Positions 22,471 to 33,368 of a stretch of DNA of 35,217 bases are shown here, one piece after another. This DNA is from JABFSM01 sp052389555 (GTDB lineage: Bacteria; Gemmatimonadota; Gemmatimonadetes; Gemmatimonadales; GWC2-71-9), in the NCBI GenBank assembly GCA_052389555.1, contig JBQTHV010000058.1:1-35217 (forward strand), in the 5' to 3' direction. Position numbers and translations under genes: made by a program. Below the pieces are notes generated by a model. The model had not been told where the DNA came from. It saw only the letters and a program-made list of their open reading frames with translations, and searched no databases. Each line of letters begins with the position of its first letter. Positions within the stretch are counted from its first letter, which is position 1.

Positions 22471-23508
22471 GTGCGCATCGCCGTTGTCTTCGATACCCCC
22501 TATAAGGGCTGGACGCCCGAAGACCAGCATCGCCAGATGACGGCGGAACTGGCCGATGGGCCAAATCGGGAGCCCGAGGCCGAAATGGAATATCAAGTGG
22601 CCGGCGCCCTGATCGAGAACGGCCACGAGATCTTGCTGGTCGGGATCTACGATGACCCGCGCGAAATCCTGGCTCGTTGCGCCGAATGGAAGCCCGACCT
22701 GGTGATGAATTGCGTCGAGGCGTTCCGCAACGATGACCACCTCGACTACCTCTTCCCCGCTCTGCTCGAGGCCGGGGGCTATCGCTACACCGGGTCTCCC
22801 CCGGTCGGTCTGCTGGTGAGCCGCGATAAGGCGATGAGCAAGAAGATCCTCGCGTTCCACGGCATCCAGGTGCCGGGGTTCAGCACCTGGCGCGTCGACG
22901 AACCGGTGAAGGACGCGCCCGATCTCCGGTTCCCGCTGATCGTGAAGCCGCTCGCCGCCGATGCCTCGGCCGGGATCGCGCAGGCATCGGTCGTCGAGGA
23001 GGTTGACGCCTTGCGGGAACGGGTGGCCTTCGTGCACCAACGCTTCCAGCAGCCCGCGATCGCGGAGGAGTTCATCGCCGGGCGGGAGCTCTACGCAAGC
23101 GTCATCGGCAATGGGGAGAACCTCGAGATCCTCCCGCTCACCGAGCTGGTGTTCGACAAGGAGAAGACCGAACCGGAGGAGCGGATTGCCACCCAGTCGG
23201 CCAAGTGGGACGAGCCCTATCGCAAACGCAAGGGGATCCGCAACGTGTTTGCCCGACCGGTCTCGGCTGCCGCGCGCGAACGGATCACCCAGATCTGCCA
23301 GACCGCCTTCCGCGCGCTGTGGCTCCGCGATTATGCACGCATCGATCTCAGGCTCACCGAGTCCGATGAGCTGTGGGTGCTCGAAGCGAACGCGAACCCT
23401 TTTCTGAGCCGGGGCCACGAGATCGCCAACGCGGCCGAGAAGGCGGGCATGGCGTACCCGAAGTTCGTCCAGCGGATCGTGGACGAAGCGATGGCTCGCT
23501 ATGCCTAA
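22471..23508 (+). CDS. ATP-grasp ligase, D-Ala-D-Ala ligase-like
   Basis: A 345-residue protein starting at a GTG (MRIAVVFDTPYKGWTPED). The N-terminal domain resembles D-Ala-D-Ala ligase: LIENGHEILLVG, PDLVMNCVEAF, YRYTGSPPVGLLVSRDKAMSKKIL. The ATP-grasp core has FPLIVKPLAADASAGIAQASVV and AEEFIAGRELYASVIG. The metal-binding end is DYARIDLRLTESDELWVLEANANPFL. Such proteins form an amide between a carboxylate and an amine. Whether it is a true Ddl cannot be told; the substrate loop EEYRKRK-like region (KWDEPYRKRKGIRNVF) differs from housekeeping Ddl. It overlaps the next gene, a zinc-ribbon peptidase, by 8 bp, an arrangement that suggests joint action on a peptide. Confidence 0.85.
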   Translation: MRIAVVFDTPYKGWTPEDQHRQMTAELADGPNREPEAEMEYQVAGALIENGHEILLVGIYDDPREILARCAEWKPDLVMNCVEAFRNDDHLDYLFPALLEAGGYRYTGSPPVGLLVSRDKAMSKKILAFHGIQVPGFSTWRVDEPVKDAPDLRFPLIVKPLAADASAGIAQASVVEEVDALRERVAFVHQRFQQPAIAEEFIAGRELYASVIGNGENLEILPLTELVFDKEKTEPEERIATQSAKWDEPYRKRKGIRNVFARPVSAAARERITQICQTAFRALWLRDYARIDLRLTESDELWVLEANANPFLSRGHEIANAAEKAGMAYPKFVQRIVDEAMARYA

Positions 23509-24505
23509 GCGGCGACGCCATCCGATTCCCCCGCCCGATTATCGGTGCGTGTGCGGGTACCCGCTCAAGCAGTTCTGGTACTACTGTCCTGATTGCGGCC
23601 GACCCCAGCGCTGGCCCGACACCGGGGGCCTGGCGGGCGCCGAATGTCCGCGATGTCGCTGGATGGTCTCCCCGAAGTTCTCATTCTGTCCCTGGTGCCA
23701 GTACGACCTGACCGACGAGGGGACCTTCAGCGAGGATCCGCTCAAGGCGCCCAAGGGGTTCCGGATGGACGCCCGCTGCGACTGGGGCTGTGGGGGGGGA
23801 GTGCAGTACCCGATGCCGTGGTGTCCCTGGTGCGGCAAGGACCAGAGCTGGGACGAATCGGACAGGTTCGACGGCACCTGCCCGCACTGCGGCCGCGGGG
23901 TGGACGACTGGATGGACGTATGCCCGTGGTGCGGCAAGGACGCGACCGGCCAGACGTTGATTCGCCAGGCGCTCAACCGGGTTAGGGGTCTCCTGCGGGT
24001 GGCCCGGATCGCGGACTGGGGGTTCCGGGTGCTGCTCCGCCCGGGCGTGTCGGGCGTGGACCCGCGCTATCCCAAGATCATCGAGATCGAGGAGCGGTAC
24101 GTCGTGGCCGTGCGCCGGCGGGACGAGATCCCCTGGCCGCTCCTCGTCGGGCTCATCAGCCACGAGCTGGGCCACAGCTTCCTCTATCACCACTGGGCCT
24201 GGACCCGCACCTTGGCGTTCCGGCGGGCGTTCGGCGAGGTCACCAAAGCCTACCGGGTGCAGGATGATGCCTGGGTGGATTTCCAGCGGCGCAAGGTGGC
24301 GATTGCCCCGATCAACCATGTGAGCGGGTACGCCACCCGTCATCCTCAGGAGGACTTCGCGGAAACGTTCCGGTTCTACCTAACCCGCAGAGGCCGGCTC
24401 CGCGAGCTGTTCGCCGAATTCGGCCGCAAGCGGAAGGGAGTCATCGTGTACGAAAAATTCCTGACCCTCCATGCCTATATCCGCTCCCTCCGCGCCTGGC
24501 GCTGA
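23501..24505 (+). CDS. Zinc-ribbon protein with metallopeptidase domain
   Basis: A 334-residue protein. The first 145 residues hold at least seven CxxC or CxC pairs (CVCG, CPDCG, CPRC, CPWC, CPWCG, CPHCG, CPWCG) forming tandem zinc ribbons. A linker leads to a peptidase domain with SHELGHSF (His221, Glu222, His225) and, about 60 residues later, HPQEDFAETF (Glu284 or Glu288), the expected zinc ligand region of putative zinc-binding metallopeptidases. There is no signal peptide, so it is probably cytosolic. The start ATG lies in the last codons of the ATP-grasp gene (8-bp overlap). The ribbons may recognise protein or nucleic acid partners. Function is unknown beyond predicted proteolysis. Confidence 0.82.
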   Translation: MPKRRRHPIPPPDYRCVCGYPLKQFWYYCPDCGRPQRWPDTGGLAGAECPRCRWMVSPKFSFCPWCQYDLTDEGTFSEDPLKAPKGFRMDARCDWGCGGGVQYPMPWCPWCGKDQSWDESDRFDGTCPHCGRGVDDWMDVCPWCGKDATGQTLIRQALNRVRGLLRVARIADWGFRVLLRPGVSGVDPRYPKIIEIEERYVVAVRRRDEIPWPLLVGLISHELGHSFLYHHWAWTRTLAFRRAFGEVTKAYRVQDDAWVDFQRRKVAIAPINHVSGYATRHPQEDFAETFRFYLTRRGRLRELFAEFGRKRKGVIVYEKFLTLHAYIRSLRAWR

Positions 24506-24578
24506 CGGTCTTTGTGGGTCTACTGCGCGTTGAAATGCACCGCGACGCGCTTTTTCGGTCCTTCGATTTCGATACTTG

Positions 24579-25033
24579 GCCCACAGATTACACGGATGAC
24601 ACGGATTATCCCTCTTGCCGACGAGGATCGGCAAACCTATACCATCATCGGGGCAGCTATGGAAGTACACAAGGTGCTAGGACGTAGTTTCCTCGAGCCA
24701 GTGTATCATGCGGCTTTGGCACTCGAGCTTGGTCAACGAAGGGTGCCGTTCACCCGAGAAGTCGAAATGCCAGTCTATTACAAGAACGAACTGCTATCGG
24801 TGAAATACAGGGCTGACTACATTTGCTTCGGTGATGTGCTGCTCGAGTTGAAGGTGCTACCGAAGCTTTCGAGCAGGGAGGAAAGTCAACTCATCAATTA
24901 TCTCGCCGCTAGCCGACTTACCCGTGGGATTCTCATCAATTTTGGGGGTCGTTCCCTCCAGTTCAAACGCTTCCTGGGACGAGGAGCCTCACGGTCGTCG
25001 GAATAATCCGTGTCATCCGTGTAATCTGCGGGC
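24579..25033 (+). mobile_element. 34-bp inverted-repeat element carrying a GxxExxY gene
   Basis: Positions 24579-24612 and 25000-25033 are inverted repeats matching at 32 of 34 positions, each made of short direct units (ACACGGAT and the like). Between them is a single GxxExxY ORF whose start and stop codons are both inside the repeats. The inner sequence is clearly less GC-rich than the flanks, suggesting transfer. I see no transposase gene or certain target duplication. A related repeat pair without an ORF is at 32022-32144. The mobile nature is inferred. Confidence 0.6.
24596..25006 (+). CDS. GxxExxY protein, predicted PD-(D/E)XK nuclease
   Basis: A 136-residue protein. It has the helix AMEVHKVLG followed by GRSFLEPVY, the family-naming region, here with Ser31 in place of the usual Gly before Glu34 and Tyr37. 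The core RADYICFGDVLLELK provides Asp74, Glu84 and Lys86, the PD-(D/E)XK-type triad; SQLINYL supplies the following helix with Gln98. The family is predicted to be a nuclease but has no settled role. The ATG chosen lies in the left inverted repeat and the TAA in the right one, so the gene cannot be separated from the repeats. An upstream extension to 24512 is outside the family. Base composition is less GC-rich than neighbouring genes. Confidence 0.85.
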   Translation: MTRIIPLADEDRQTYTIIGAAMEVHKVLGRSFLEPVYHAALALELGQRRVPFTREVEMPVYYKNELLSVKYRADYICFGDVLLELKVLPKLSSREESQLINYLAASRLTRGILINFGGRSLQFKRFLGRGASRSSE

Positions 25034-25047
25034 GATCTTTTTCCAAC

Positions 25048-25911
25048 TCACGCCAACACGCCGAGTCGGCCGGCCCGGTAGTCTTCGATGGCCTGGCGCA
25101 CTTCCTCGGCGGTATTCATCACGAAGGGCCCGCGCGCGGCGACCGGCTCCTCGATCGGCTGGCCGTGCAGCAGCACCAGCCGGGACGGCTCCGCCGCCTC
25201 GAGCACCACCTGATCGCCGGCCCGCTCGAACACCGCCGCCTCGCTCTCCGTCGCGGTGCGGCCGTTGCCGAACCCGATCCGCCCCTCCAGCACCACCACG
25301 ACCGCGGTGTGGCCGTCGGGGAGCGGAAGCATGACCTCGCTCGACATCAGACGCACGTCCAGGAGCCCGAGCGGAGTGAAGGTGCGTGCCGGGCCGCTCA
25401 GCCCGTTGAGAGTACCCGCGATGATCCGGGCCGCACCCGCGCCCTCCGCAAGAGCGACTTTCGGGATCATCGCATCGGGAATCGACTGATACCCCGGCGG
25501 CGCGTCCTTGTGCTGCGCCGGGAGATTGACCCAGATCTGCACCACTTCGAACGTCCCGCCGCGCCGCGCGAACTCGGGCGAGTGCATTTCCTCATGCACG
25601 ACGCCGGACCCCGCGGTCATCCACTGCACGTCGCCGGGACCGAGCGTCCCGCTGTTGCCGGCCGAATCTCGGTGCACCAGCCCGCCGTGATAGACCAGGG
25701 TGACCGTCTCGAATCCCTTGTGCGGATGAGCCTCGACGCCGCGCGGCTCAGCGCCGGGGGGAAACACCATCGGACCCGCATGATCGAGCAGGAGGAAGGG
25801 ACTGATGGGCTGGCCCAGCGCGGGGGACAACAGGGTGCGAACCGGGAATCCGTTCCCGACCCAGTGCCGGCCCGGAGCCGAATGGATGCTGCTGAGCCGC
25901 TTGGGGGTCAC
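25048..25911 (-). CDS. Pirin family protein
   Basis: A 287-residue double-cupin protein. The N-terminal cupin has the pirin signature HPHKGFETVTLVYHGG with His62 and His64, and GSGVVHEEMH with His106 and Glu108, the four ligands of the iron site. The C-terminal pirin domain follows (GLLDVRLMSSEVMLPLPDGHTAVVVVLEG). Pirins include quercetin dioxygenases and redox-sensing cofactors; the activity here cannot be assigned. The start overlaps the stop of the upstream 124-residue gene by 4 bp, so the two form an operon. Confidence 0.92.
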   Translation of the reverse strand: MTPKRLSSIHSAPGRHWVGNGFPVRTLLSPALGQPISPFLLLDHAGPMVFPPGAEPRGVEAHPHKGFETVTLVYHGGLVHRDSAGNSGTLGPGDVQWMTAGSGVVHEEMHSPEFARRGGTFEVVQIWVNLPAQHKDAPPGYQSIPDAMIPKVALAEGAGAARIIAGTLNGLSGPARTFTPLGLLDVRLMSSEVMLPLPDGHTAVVVVLEGRIGFGNGRTATESEAAVFERAGDQVVLEAAEPSRLVLLHGQPIEEPVAARGPFVMNTAEEVRQAIEDYRAGRLGVLA

Positions 25912-26282
25912 CCTTCGGCGGGCTCCTCGAGCGAACGGTGGGTCGCAAGCTGAATGGTCGCGTCCTCGATTCGCTTGATCCAGGACGGAATGGGCTCGCC
26001 GGGGCGACGCCGCGGGACGACGAAGTGGGGATCGTCGGGCGCCGAGCTCTTGAGGTCATCCACCATCAGATCGCCCCCTCGCATCTCCACCATCTCCTCG
26101 AAGCGCTCGACCGCGGCCATGAGCCCGCCCAGATCTTCCGGCATCTCGCGCTCAGAAACCTCGATTCCCCGACCATGCAGCCGGTCGACGGTCTCTCGAG
26201 CGGCGGCCGCTCGCTCTTCGTCGAGATGCGGGTTCAACGCCCGGTCCAGGTCCTCCTCGCGCGGTCGGGCACGGTCTGCCAT
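25908..26282 (-). CDS. Hypothetical charged protein upstream of pirin
   Basis: A 124-residue protein from the ATG at 26282 (MADRARPREEDLDRALNPHLDEERAAAARE...). It is highly charged and mostly helical, with a later segment FVVPRRRPGEPIPSWIKRIEDATIQLATH. I do not recognise a family. GGTGA precedes the start. Its 4-bp overlap with the pirin gene indicates coupled translation and suggests a shared pathway. The GTG immediately before the ATG is an alternative first codon. Confidence 0.65.
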   Translation of the reverse strand: MADRARPREEDLDRALNPHLDEERAAAARETVDRLHGRGIEVSEREMPEDLGGLMAAVERFEEMVEMRGGDLMVDDLKSSAPDDPHFVVPRRRPGEPIPSWIKRIEDATIQLATHRSLEEPAEG

Positions 26283-26340
26283 CACGTCACCTGATGCTGG
26301 TCTCAGGAAAGGTGACGTCGCGCGGGTGGTGCCCAGTCAC

Positions 26341-26416
26341 AGACGGACAGACGGACAGACGGACAGACGGACAGACGGATAGACGGATAGACGGATAGAC
26401 GGACAGACGGACAGAC
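26341..26416. repeat. AGACGGAC tandem octamer array, left arm
   Basis: About nine and a half copies of AGACGGAC, three of them with T in the last position (AGACGGAT), run without spacers. The unit is the reverse complement of the CTGTCCGT-type unit in the facing array 38 bp to the right and in the array at 12501-12533, so the two arms can pair. It lies upstream of the pirin operon start. Confidence 0.9.
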
Positions 26417-26453
26417 GCAGGGTGGCCACCTCAATACAGAACCCGCCGACTCT

Positions 26454-26501
26454 CTGTCCGCCTGTCCGCCTGTCCTTCTGTCCGTCTGTCCGTCTATCCC
26501 T
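26454..26501. repeat. CTGTCCGN tandem octamer array, right arm
   Basis: Six copies of CTGTCCG(C/T) with changes in the third (CTGTCCTT) and last (CTATCCCT). It faces the left arm at 26341-26416 and could form a long imperfect hairpin with it. Read leftward it begins directly after the stop of the TM-helix protein gene at 26503, the same placement as the array at 12501-12533. Confidence 0.88.
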
Positions 26502-26502
26502 C

Positions 26503-27201
26503 CTACGGATTGTGCACCTTGTGCTCCCCGGTATCCGCCCGCTCCACCTGCCGCTCCCAGGTCCGGCTCACCACATCCTTGGAGCCCAGCCCAACGGCGA
26601 GGGCCATCGCCAGAACGATTCCGCCGAAGAGAATGCCAAAGCCGATCTTGAGCACCGATCCACCGATACCCAAATGATCGAGCACCATGGCGAGCGTCAG
26701 CACCAGCACCAGCCACTTGACCCCGAGACTCAAGAGCCGGGCGGACTGAAGCTGGAGGTTGACCGCCCCGATCAGCACCCCGCGGGCCAGGAACCGCGCC
26801 AGGATGCCTCCCCCCAGGAGCAGCAGCACCGCCACGAACACGTTCGGGATATACCCGATGAGCCGCTCGGCGAAGGTTGGCATGAGCGACGGGTCCAGCG
26901 CGGCGAGGCCGACCAGCACTCCGAGCAGCAGGACGACCCAGAAGACCAGGCGCGCCACCAGGCGGGTCGGGCTCCTCGAGGGCGACCACTCTGCCAGCGA
27001 GTCGAGGCCGAGCCGCTCGAGGTTCTGGTCGAACTTGGCCCAGCGCAGCACCTGGCCCAGCACCGCCGCCAGCAGCCAGCCCAGCACGCCGGCCAGCACC
27101 ACCGAGATGAGCATCGCCAGGATCCCGGGGATGACGCCGGCAAGCGCGGTGAGCACCCGGGTTAGGGACTGGCTCAGGGCAGCGTTCACTTGTTCCCACA
27201 T
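26503..27201 (-). CDS. Mechanosensitive-channel-like multi-helix membrane protein
   Basis: A 232-residue membrane protein from the ATG at 27201, which has GGAGGAG directly upstream; an open extension to 27267 is not used. Five hydrophobic segments are visible: GVIPGILAMLISVVLAGVLG, LVFWVVLLLGVLVGLAAL, IPNVFVAVLLLLGGGILA, GVKWLVLVLTLAMVLDHLG and ILFGGIVLAMALAVGLG. This matches the conserved TM-helix proteins related to small-conductance mechanosensitive channels. There is no C-terminal MscS beta domain, so channel activity is uncertain. A TAACCCGG site encodes Leu-Thr-Arg with CTA. Confidence 0.8.
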   Translation of the reverse strand: MWEQVNAALSQSLTRVLTALAGVIPGILAMLISVVLAGVLGWLLAAVLGQVLRWAKFDQNLERLGLDSLAEWSPSRSPTRLVARLVFWVVLLLGVLVGLAALDPSLMPTFAERLIGYIPNVFVAVLLLLGGGILARFLARGVLIGAVNLQLQSARLLSLGVKWLVLVLTLAMVLDHLGIGGSVLKIGFGILFGGIVLAMALAVGLGSKDVVSRTWERQVERADTGEHKVHNP

Positions 27202-27229
27202 GGCTCCTCCTCCCGGCGTGGGGCCGACC

Positions 27230-28540
27230 TTAAGGATTGAAACGATCCGGCCATCGCCAGCGGGCAATCAGGTACGGTTTCTCGGCTTCGTATCGGGCGC
27301 AGAGCTCCTCCAGCCGTGGTTCGGCCCGGGCGGCGAGGGCGCCGGTCTCACCGGGGGGGCTTCCCGCCTCGAGCTCCCGGGCGAACGAGCCCAGCCAGCC
27401 CAGGTAGAGCGGCACGAACGCGGCGAGCAGGTGGTCCCGGTTCATAACCCGCAAATGATAGGCGAGCGCGAAATCATAGACGATCCGGACCCAGAGCGTA
27501 TCCGCCAACCGGAATTCCGGATCGGGCCGCTGGGCCAGCTTGCCGAGCTCGAGGAGGGTAGCCGGGGGGAGCACCAGTCGCCACACCTCCTGAAGGTTCC
27601 GCTGCCCCAGCCGGAAGGACTCCACCGCTCGGGACACCTCCACCGTGGCCGGGCGGGGCGCGCCCTCCTCGGGGGCCCGCCCATCCCCGCAGAGCGACAC
27701 CGGCGCGGCCCGGCGCACCTTCTGCCAGACGGTGACATGCCGTTCCATTTCCAGGAAGAGCGCGCCCAGCACGCGGGTTAGGACCGCGCTGAGGTCGGCC
27801 CCCCCGCCCCCCCCGCCCCCCCCGCCCCCTCCGCCAGGCACCGGACCCGCCTCGGGAGCTTCCCCGTCCCGGGCCCCGTGGAGCGCCTGGCAGATCCGGA
27901 AGTCGCCCGCCAGCGCGCGGGTTATGATCCAGATCGCCGCGCCATGGCGCTCCAAATCGGCCGGCGGGGGCCACCCCCGTCCATCCACCACCGACGTCAC
28001 AAACCGGGCCGAGGCCGCGAACTCCACCGTGAGGGGAAACCGGATGCTCTTCCCGTAGAGCGCGCGCTGGAGCGGGAACGCGATCCCGCTCGTGATGGTG
28101 CCATCGAGCGGGTGGCGGCGGTAGTAGGGCGCGGCGAAGTCCATGTCGCCGGTGGTGACCGGGCGAATCAGCCGGGCGACCCATTCGGGCGGGAGGCCCC
28201 TGGCCCAGCTGCCCGGGTCCAGGATCGCGCAGCCGGCGCTCTGCCGCCGAGCCTCATCCAGGATAACCCGCAGCGCGGCGGGCTGGATCACCGCGGTGCC
28301 GGCGGCCCGCGCGAGCGGATCGAGGGGGTAGGTCAGCTGGACCAGCCGCGCCGGCGGAACCGCTTGGCGGGCCCGCAGCACGGTTTCGTCCTGAGAACCC
28401 CCGTCGGCATGGATCACGGCCACCTCCCCACCCGGCAACGCCTCCGCCAGGCCCGCCTCGATCGCCTGGAGCAGGGGCCCGATCGTGTCGCCCTGATTGT
28501 ACGTCGCTACGCCGACGGTGAAGGCCCCGCCCACCCCCAT
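27230..28540 (-). CDS. GT2/GT81-like glycosyltransferase with polyglycine insert
   Basis: A 436-residue protein beginning with a GT-A nucleotide-binding segment (FTVGVATYNQGDTIGPLLQAIEAGL) and an acidic DGGSQDET motif where sugar-nucleotide glycosyltransferases of the glucosyl-3-phosphoglycerate synthase type carry their metal motif. TSGIAFPLQRALYG, a helical C-terminal region (VWRLVLPPATLLELG, FALAYHLRV) and ALAGDFRI are compatible with the GT81-like family. The neighbouring divergent TreS-maltokinase supports a role in compatible solute or glycogen-linked metabolism, for instance glucosylglycerate. An in-frame run of glycines follows PVPGG near residue 240, encoded by C-rich tracts on the plus strand. 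GAGGAGG lies close to the ATG. Confidence 0.7.
   Translation of the reverse strand: MGVGGAFTVGVATYNQGDTIGPLLQAIEAGLAEALPGGEVAVIHADGGSQDETVLRARQAVPPARLVQLTYPLDPLARAAGTAVIQPAALRVILDEARRQSAGCAILDPGSWARGLPPEWVARLIRPVTTGDMDFAAPYYRRHPLDGTITSGIAFPLQRALYGKSIRFPLTVEFAASARFVTSVVDGRGWPPPADLERHGAAIWIITRALAGDFRICQALHGARDGEAPEAGPVPGGGGGGGGGGGGADLSAVLTRVLGALFLEMERHVTVWQKVRRAAPVSLCGDGRAPEEGAPRPATVEVSRAVESFRLGQRNLQEVWRLVLPPATLLELGKLAQRPDPEFRLADTLWVRIVYDFALAYHLRVMNRDHLLAAFVPLYLGWLGSFARELEAGSPPGETGALAARAEPRLEELCARYEAEKPYLIARWRWPDRFNP
27799..27835. repeat. C-rich slippage-prone tract in the glycosyltransferase gene
   Basis: Runs of seven or eight C separated by single G encode a glycine run on the minus strand. 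Length changes by slippage would shift the frame of the glycosyltransferase downstream of about residue 245. The minus strand has G-quadruplex potential. Confidence 0.85.
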
Positions 28541-28633
28541 GGCCTCCTCGCCTCCCCCCTTCTCGGTGTGCGCCGGGTTGGGTCCCGCGCGTGTACTTTA
28601 GTGGCGCATTCTACCCAAGGGGAGCCCGACGGC

Positions 28634-31990
<3,357 letters not shown>

Positions 31991-32021
31991 ATCGGGTACG
32001 GGTTCGGATGGTGGTTTGTAG

Positions 32022-32144
32022 CCCACAGATTACACGGATTACACGGATTAGGAACGAACGAAGAAGTTGTTTCGGATCCAAGCCAATGGAAACGGAAACT
32101 GACGGCTCGACGAGGAAATCCGTGTAATCCGTGTAATCTGTGGG
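32022..32144. repeat. 28-bp perfect inverted repeat, ORF-less relative of the 24579-25033 element
   Basis: Positions 32022-32049 and 32117-32144 are perfect 28-bp inverted repeats of the form CCCACAGATTACACGGATTA and so on, each containing tandem ATTACACGG units. The unit and the CCCACAGATTACACGG outer end are the same as in the GxxExxY element. The 67-bp interior has no ORF, is less GC-rich than its flanks and shows no similarity to the nuclease that I can see. Two GAATCTGTG direct repeats follow at 32154-32171. It lies between the TreS gene and the ABC permease gene, in a 214-bp gap that holds nothing else I recognise. Confidence 0.85.
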
Positions 32145-32204
32145 AAGGTTTTTGAATCTGTGGAATCTGTGGGCCATGCCTCCCACCTGTGAGCCGGAGC
32201 CGGC

Positions 32205-33368
32205 TCAGCGGAGCGCCTGAACCACCGGGAGTTTGGCGGCGCGCCGGGCGGGCAGAAACCCTCCCACCAGCCCCATCACCACCGCAAACCCGAACCCCGC
32301 CAACAGCAGCCCCGGCGTCACCCGGAAGCTGAACGCAATCTCGCTGAAGCTCGCCCAGTTGGTCGTGCTCGTCACCAGCCCGTTGATCGGCAACGCGAGC
32401 AGCCCGCCGATCACCCCGCCGGCGGCGGCGATCAGGGCCGACTCGGTGAGGAAGCTCGCCAGCACGTTGCGCGGGCGAAATCCGAGCGTCAGCAGCACCG
32501 CGATCTCCGGCGCCCGGGTCGCGACCGCCGCATACATCGTATTCACCGCGCCGAACACCGCGCCGATCGCCATGATGGTGGTGATCACCATCGCGAGAAT
32601 CCGGAGAATGCGACCGAGAACCTCCGACTGGGCCGCGTAGAACTCCCGTTCCCGGTGCACATCCACGCCCAGCCGCTGGTCGGCCTCCAAGACCCGCTTG
32701 GCCTCGTCGAAGCCGGCCGGGTCGCGGAGCCGGAAGATCACCGTCTGGAATACCTGGCCGCGGAACACCGGCATGAACTGTTCGTTCTCGCCCCAGATCT
32801 CCGACTCGAACGCCGAGCCGCCCGCGGTGAAGTGACATACCACAGTCCAGTCGCGCCCGCCGATCCGGAGGGTCTCGCCGATGCCGGTGTTCGCAAACCG
32901 CGCCACGATCCGCTCGCCGATGCAGATCTCGGAACGGCCCGATTCGGGACGACGGCCCTGGGTCACCCGCACATTGGCCCGCACCGACCACACCGCCGGA
33001 CTGATCCCCCGCGCCACCACATTGGCGAGCGCGGTGGTATCGCTCGGCCGCGGCAGCGGGATCAGCACATAGACCTCCGGACTCACCAGGGGACGCCCAT
33101 CGGGCCCGGTGGCCACGTGGGGCGACGCGGCGATGATGCTGGCCTGCTCCCGTCCGATGCCGCTCGAGAGCTCGCTGTCCGCGCCGCGCCGTAACACCAT
33201 CGCGTTCTCGTCCGAGCCGGTGCGGACCAGGGCGGTGCGGAACCCGTTGGCCAGCGCGAGCATCCCGATGAACACCGCGACGACCAGCCCGATCCCGATC
33301 GCGGTGAACGCGGTCGAGAGCGGCCGCTGCATCACGCTCCGCGCGTTATAGACGAACGGGATCTTCAT
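32205..33368 (-). CDS. ABC transporter permease, FtsX-like (MacB type)
   Basis: A 387-residue membrane protein with the FtsX-like layout. An N-terminal helix (FTAIGIGLVVAVFIGMLAL) precedes a large extracytoplasmic MacB-type core (residues of about 45-255). Three C-terminal helices follow, in ILAMVITTIMAIGAVFGAVNTMY, ALIAAAGGVIGGLLALPI and LLLAGFGFAVVMGLVGGFLPA, the last leading to the usual ARRAAKLPVVQALR end. It pairs with the second permease encoded just upstream: the ATG at 33368 overlaps that gene's stop by 4 bp (ATGA). The two different permeases plus one ATPase suggest an asymmetric exporter or lipoprotein-release-type system; the substrate is unknown. Confidence 0.88.
   Translation of the reverse strand: MKIPFVYNARSVMQRPLSTAFTAIGIGLVVAVFIGMLALANGFRTALVRTGSDENAMVLRRGADSELSSGIGREQASIIAASPHVATGPDGRPLVSPEVYVLIPLPRPSDTTALANVVARGISPAVWSVRANVRVTQGRRPESGRSEICIGERIVARFANTGIGETLRIGGRDWTVVCHFTAGGSAFESEIWGENEQFMPVFRGQVFQTVIFRLRDPAGFDEAKRVLEADQRLGVDVHREREFYAAQSEVLGRILRILAMVITTIMAIGAVFGAVNTMYAAVATRAPEIAVLLTLGFRPRNVLASFLTESALIAAAGGVIGGLLALPINGLVTSTTNWASFSEIAFSFRVTPGLLLAGFGFAVVMGLVGGFLPARRAAKLPVVQALR

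Noticed and set aside
26341..26501. Possible CRISPR array
   Set aside because: The units are 8 bp and contiguous, with no unique spacers and no cas genes.
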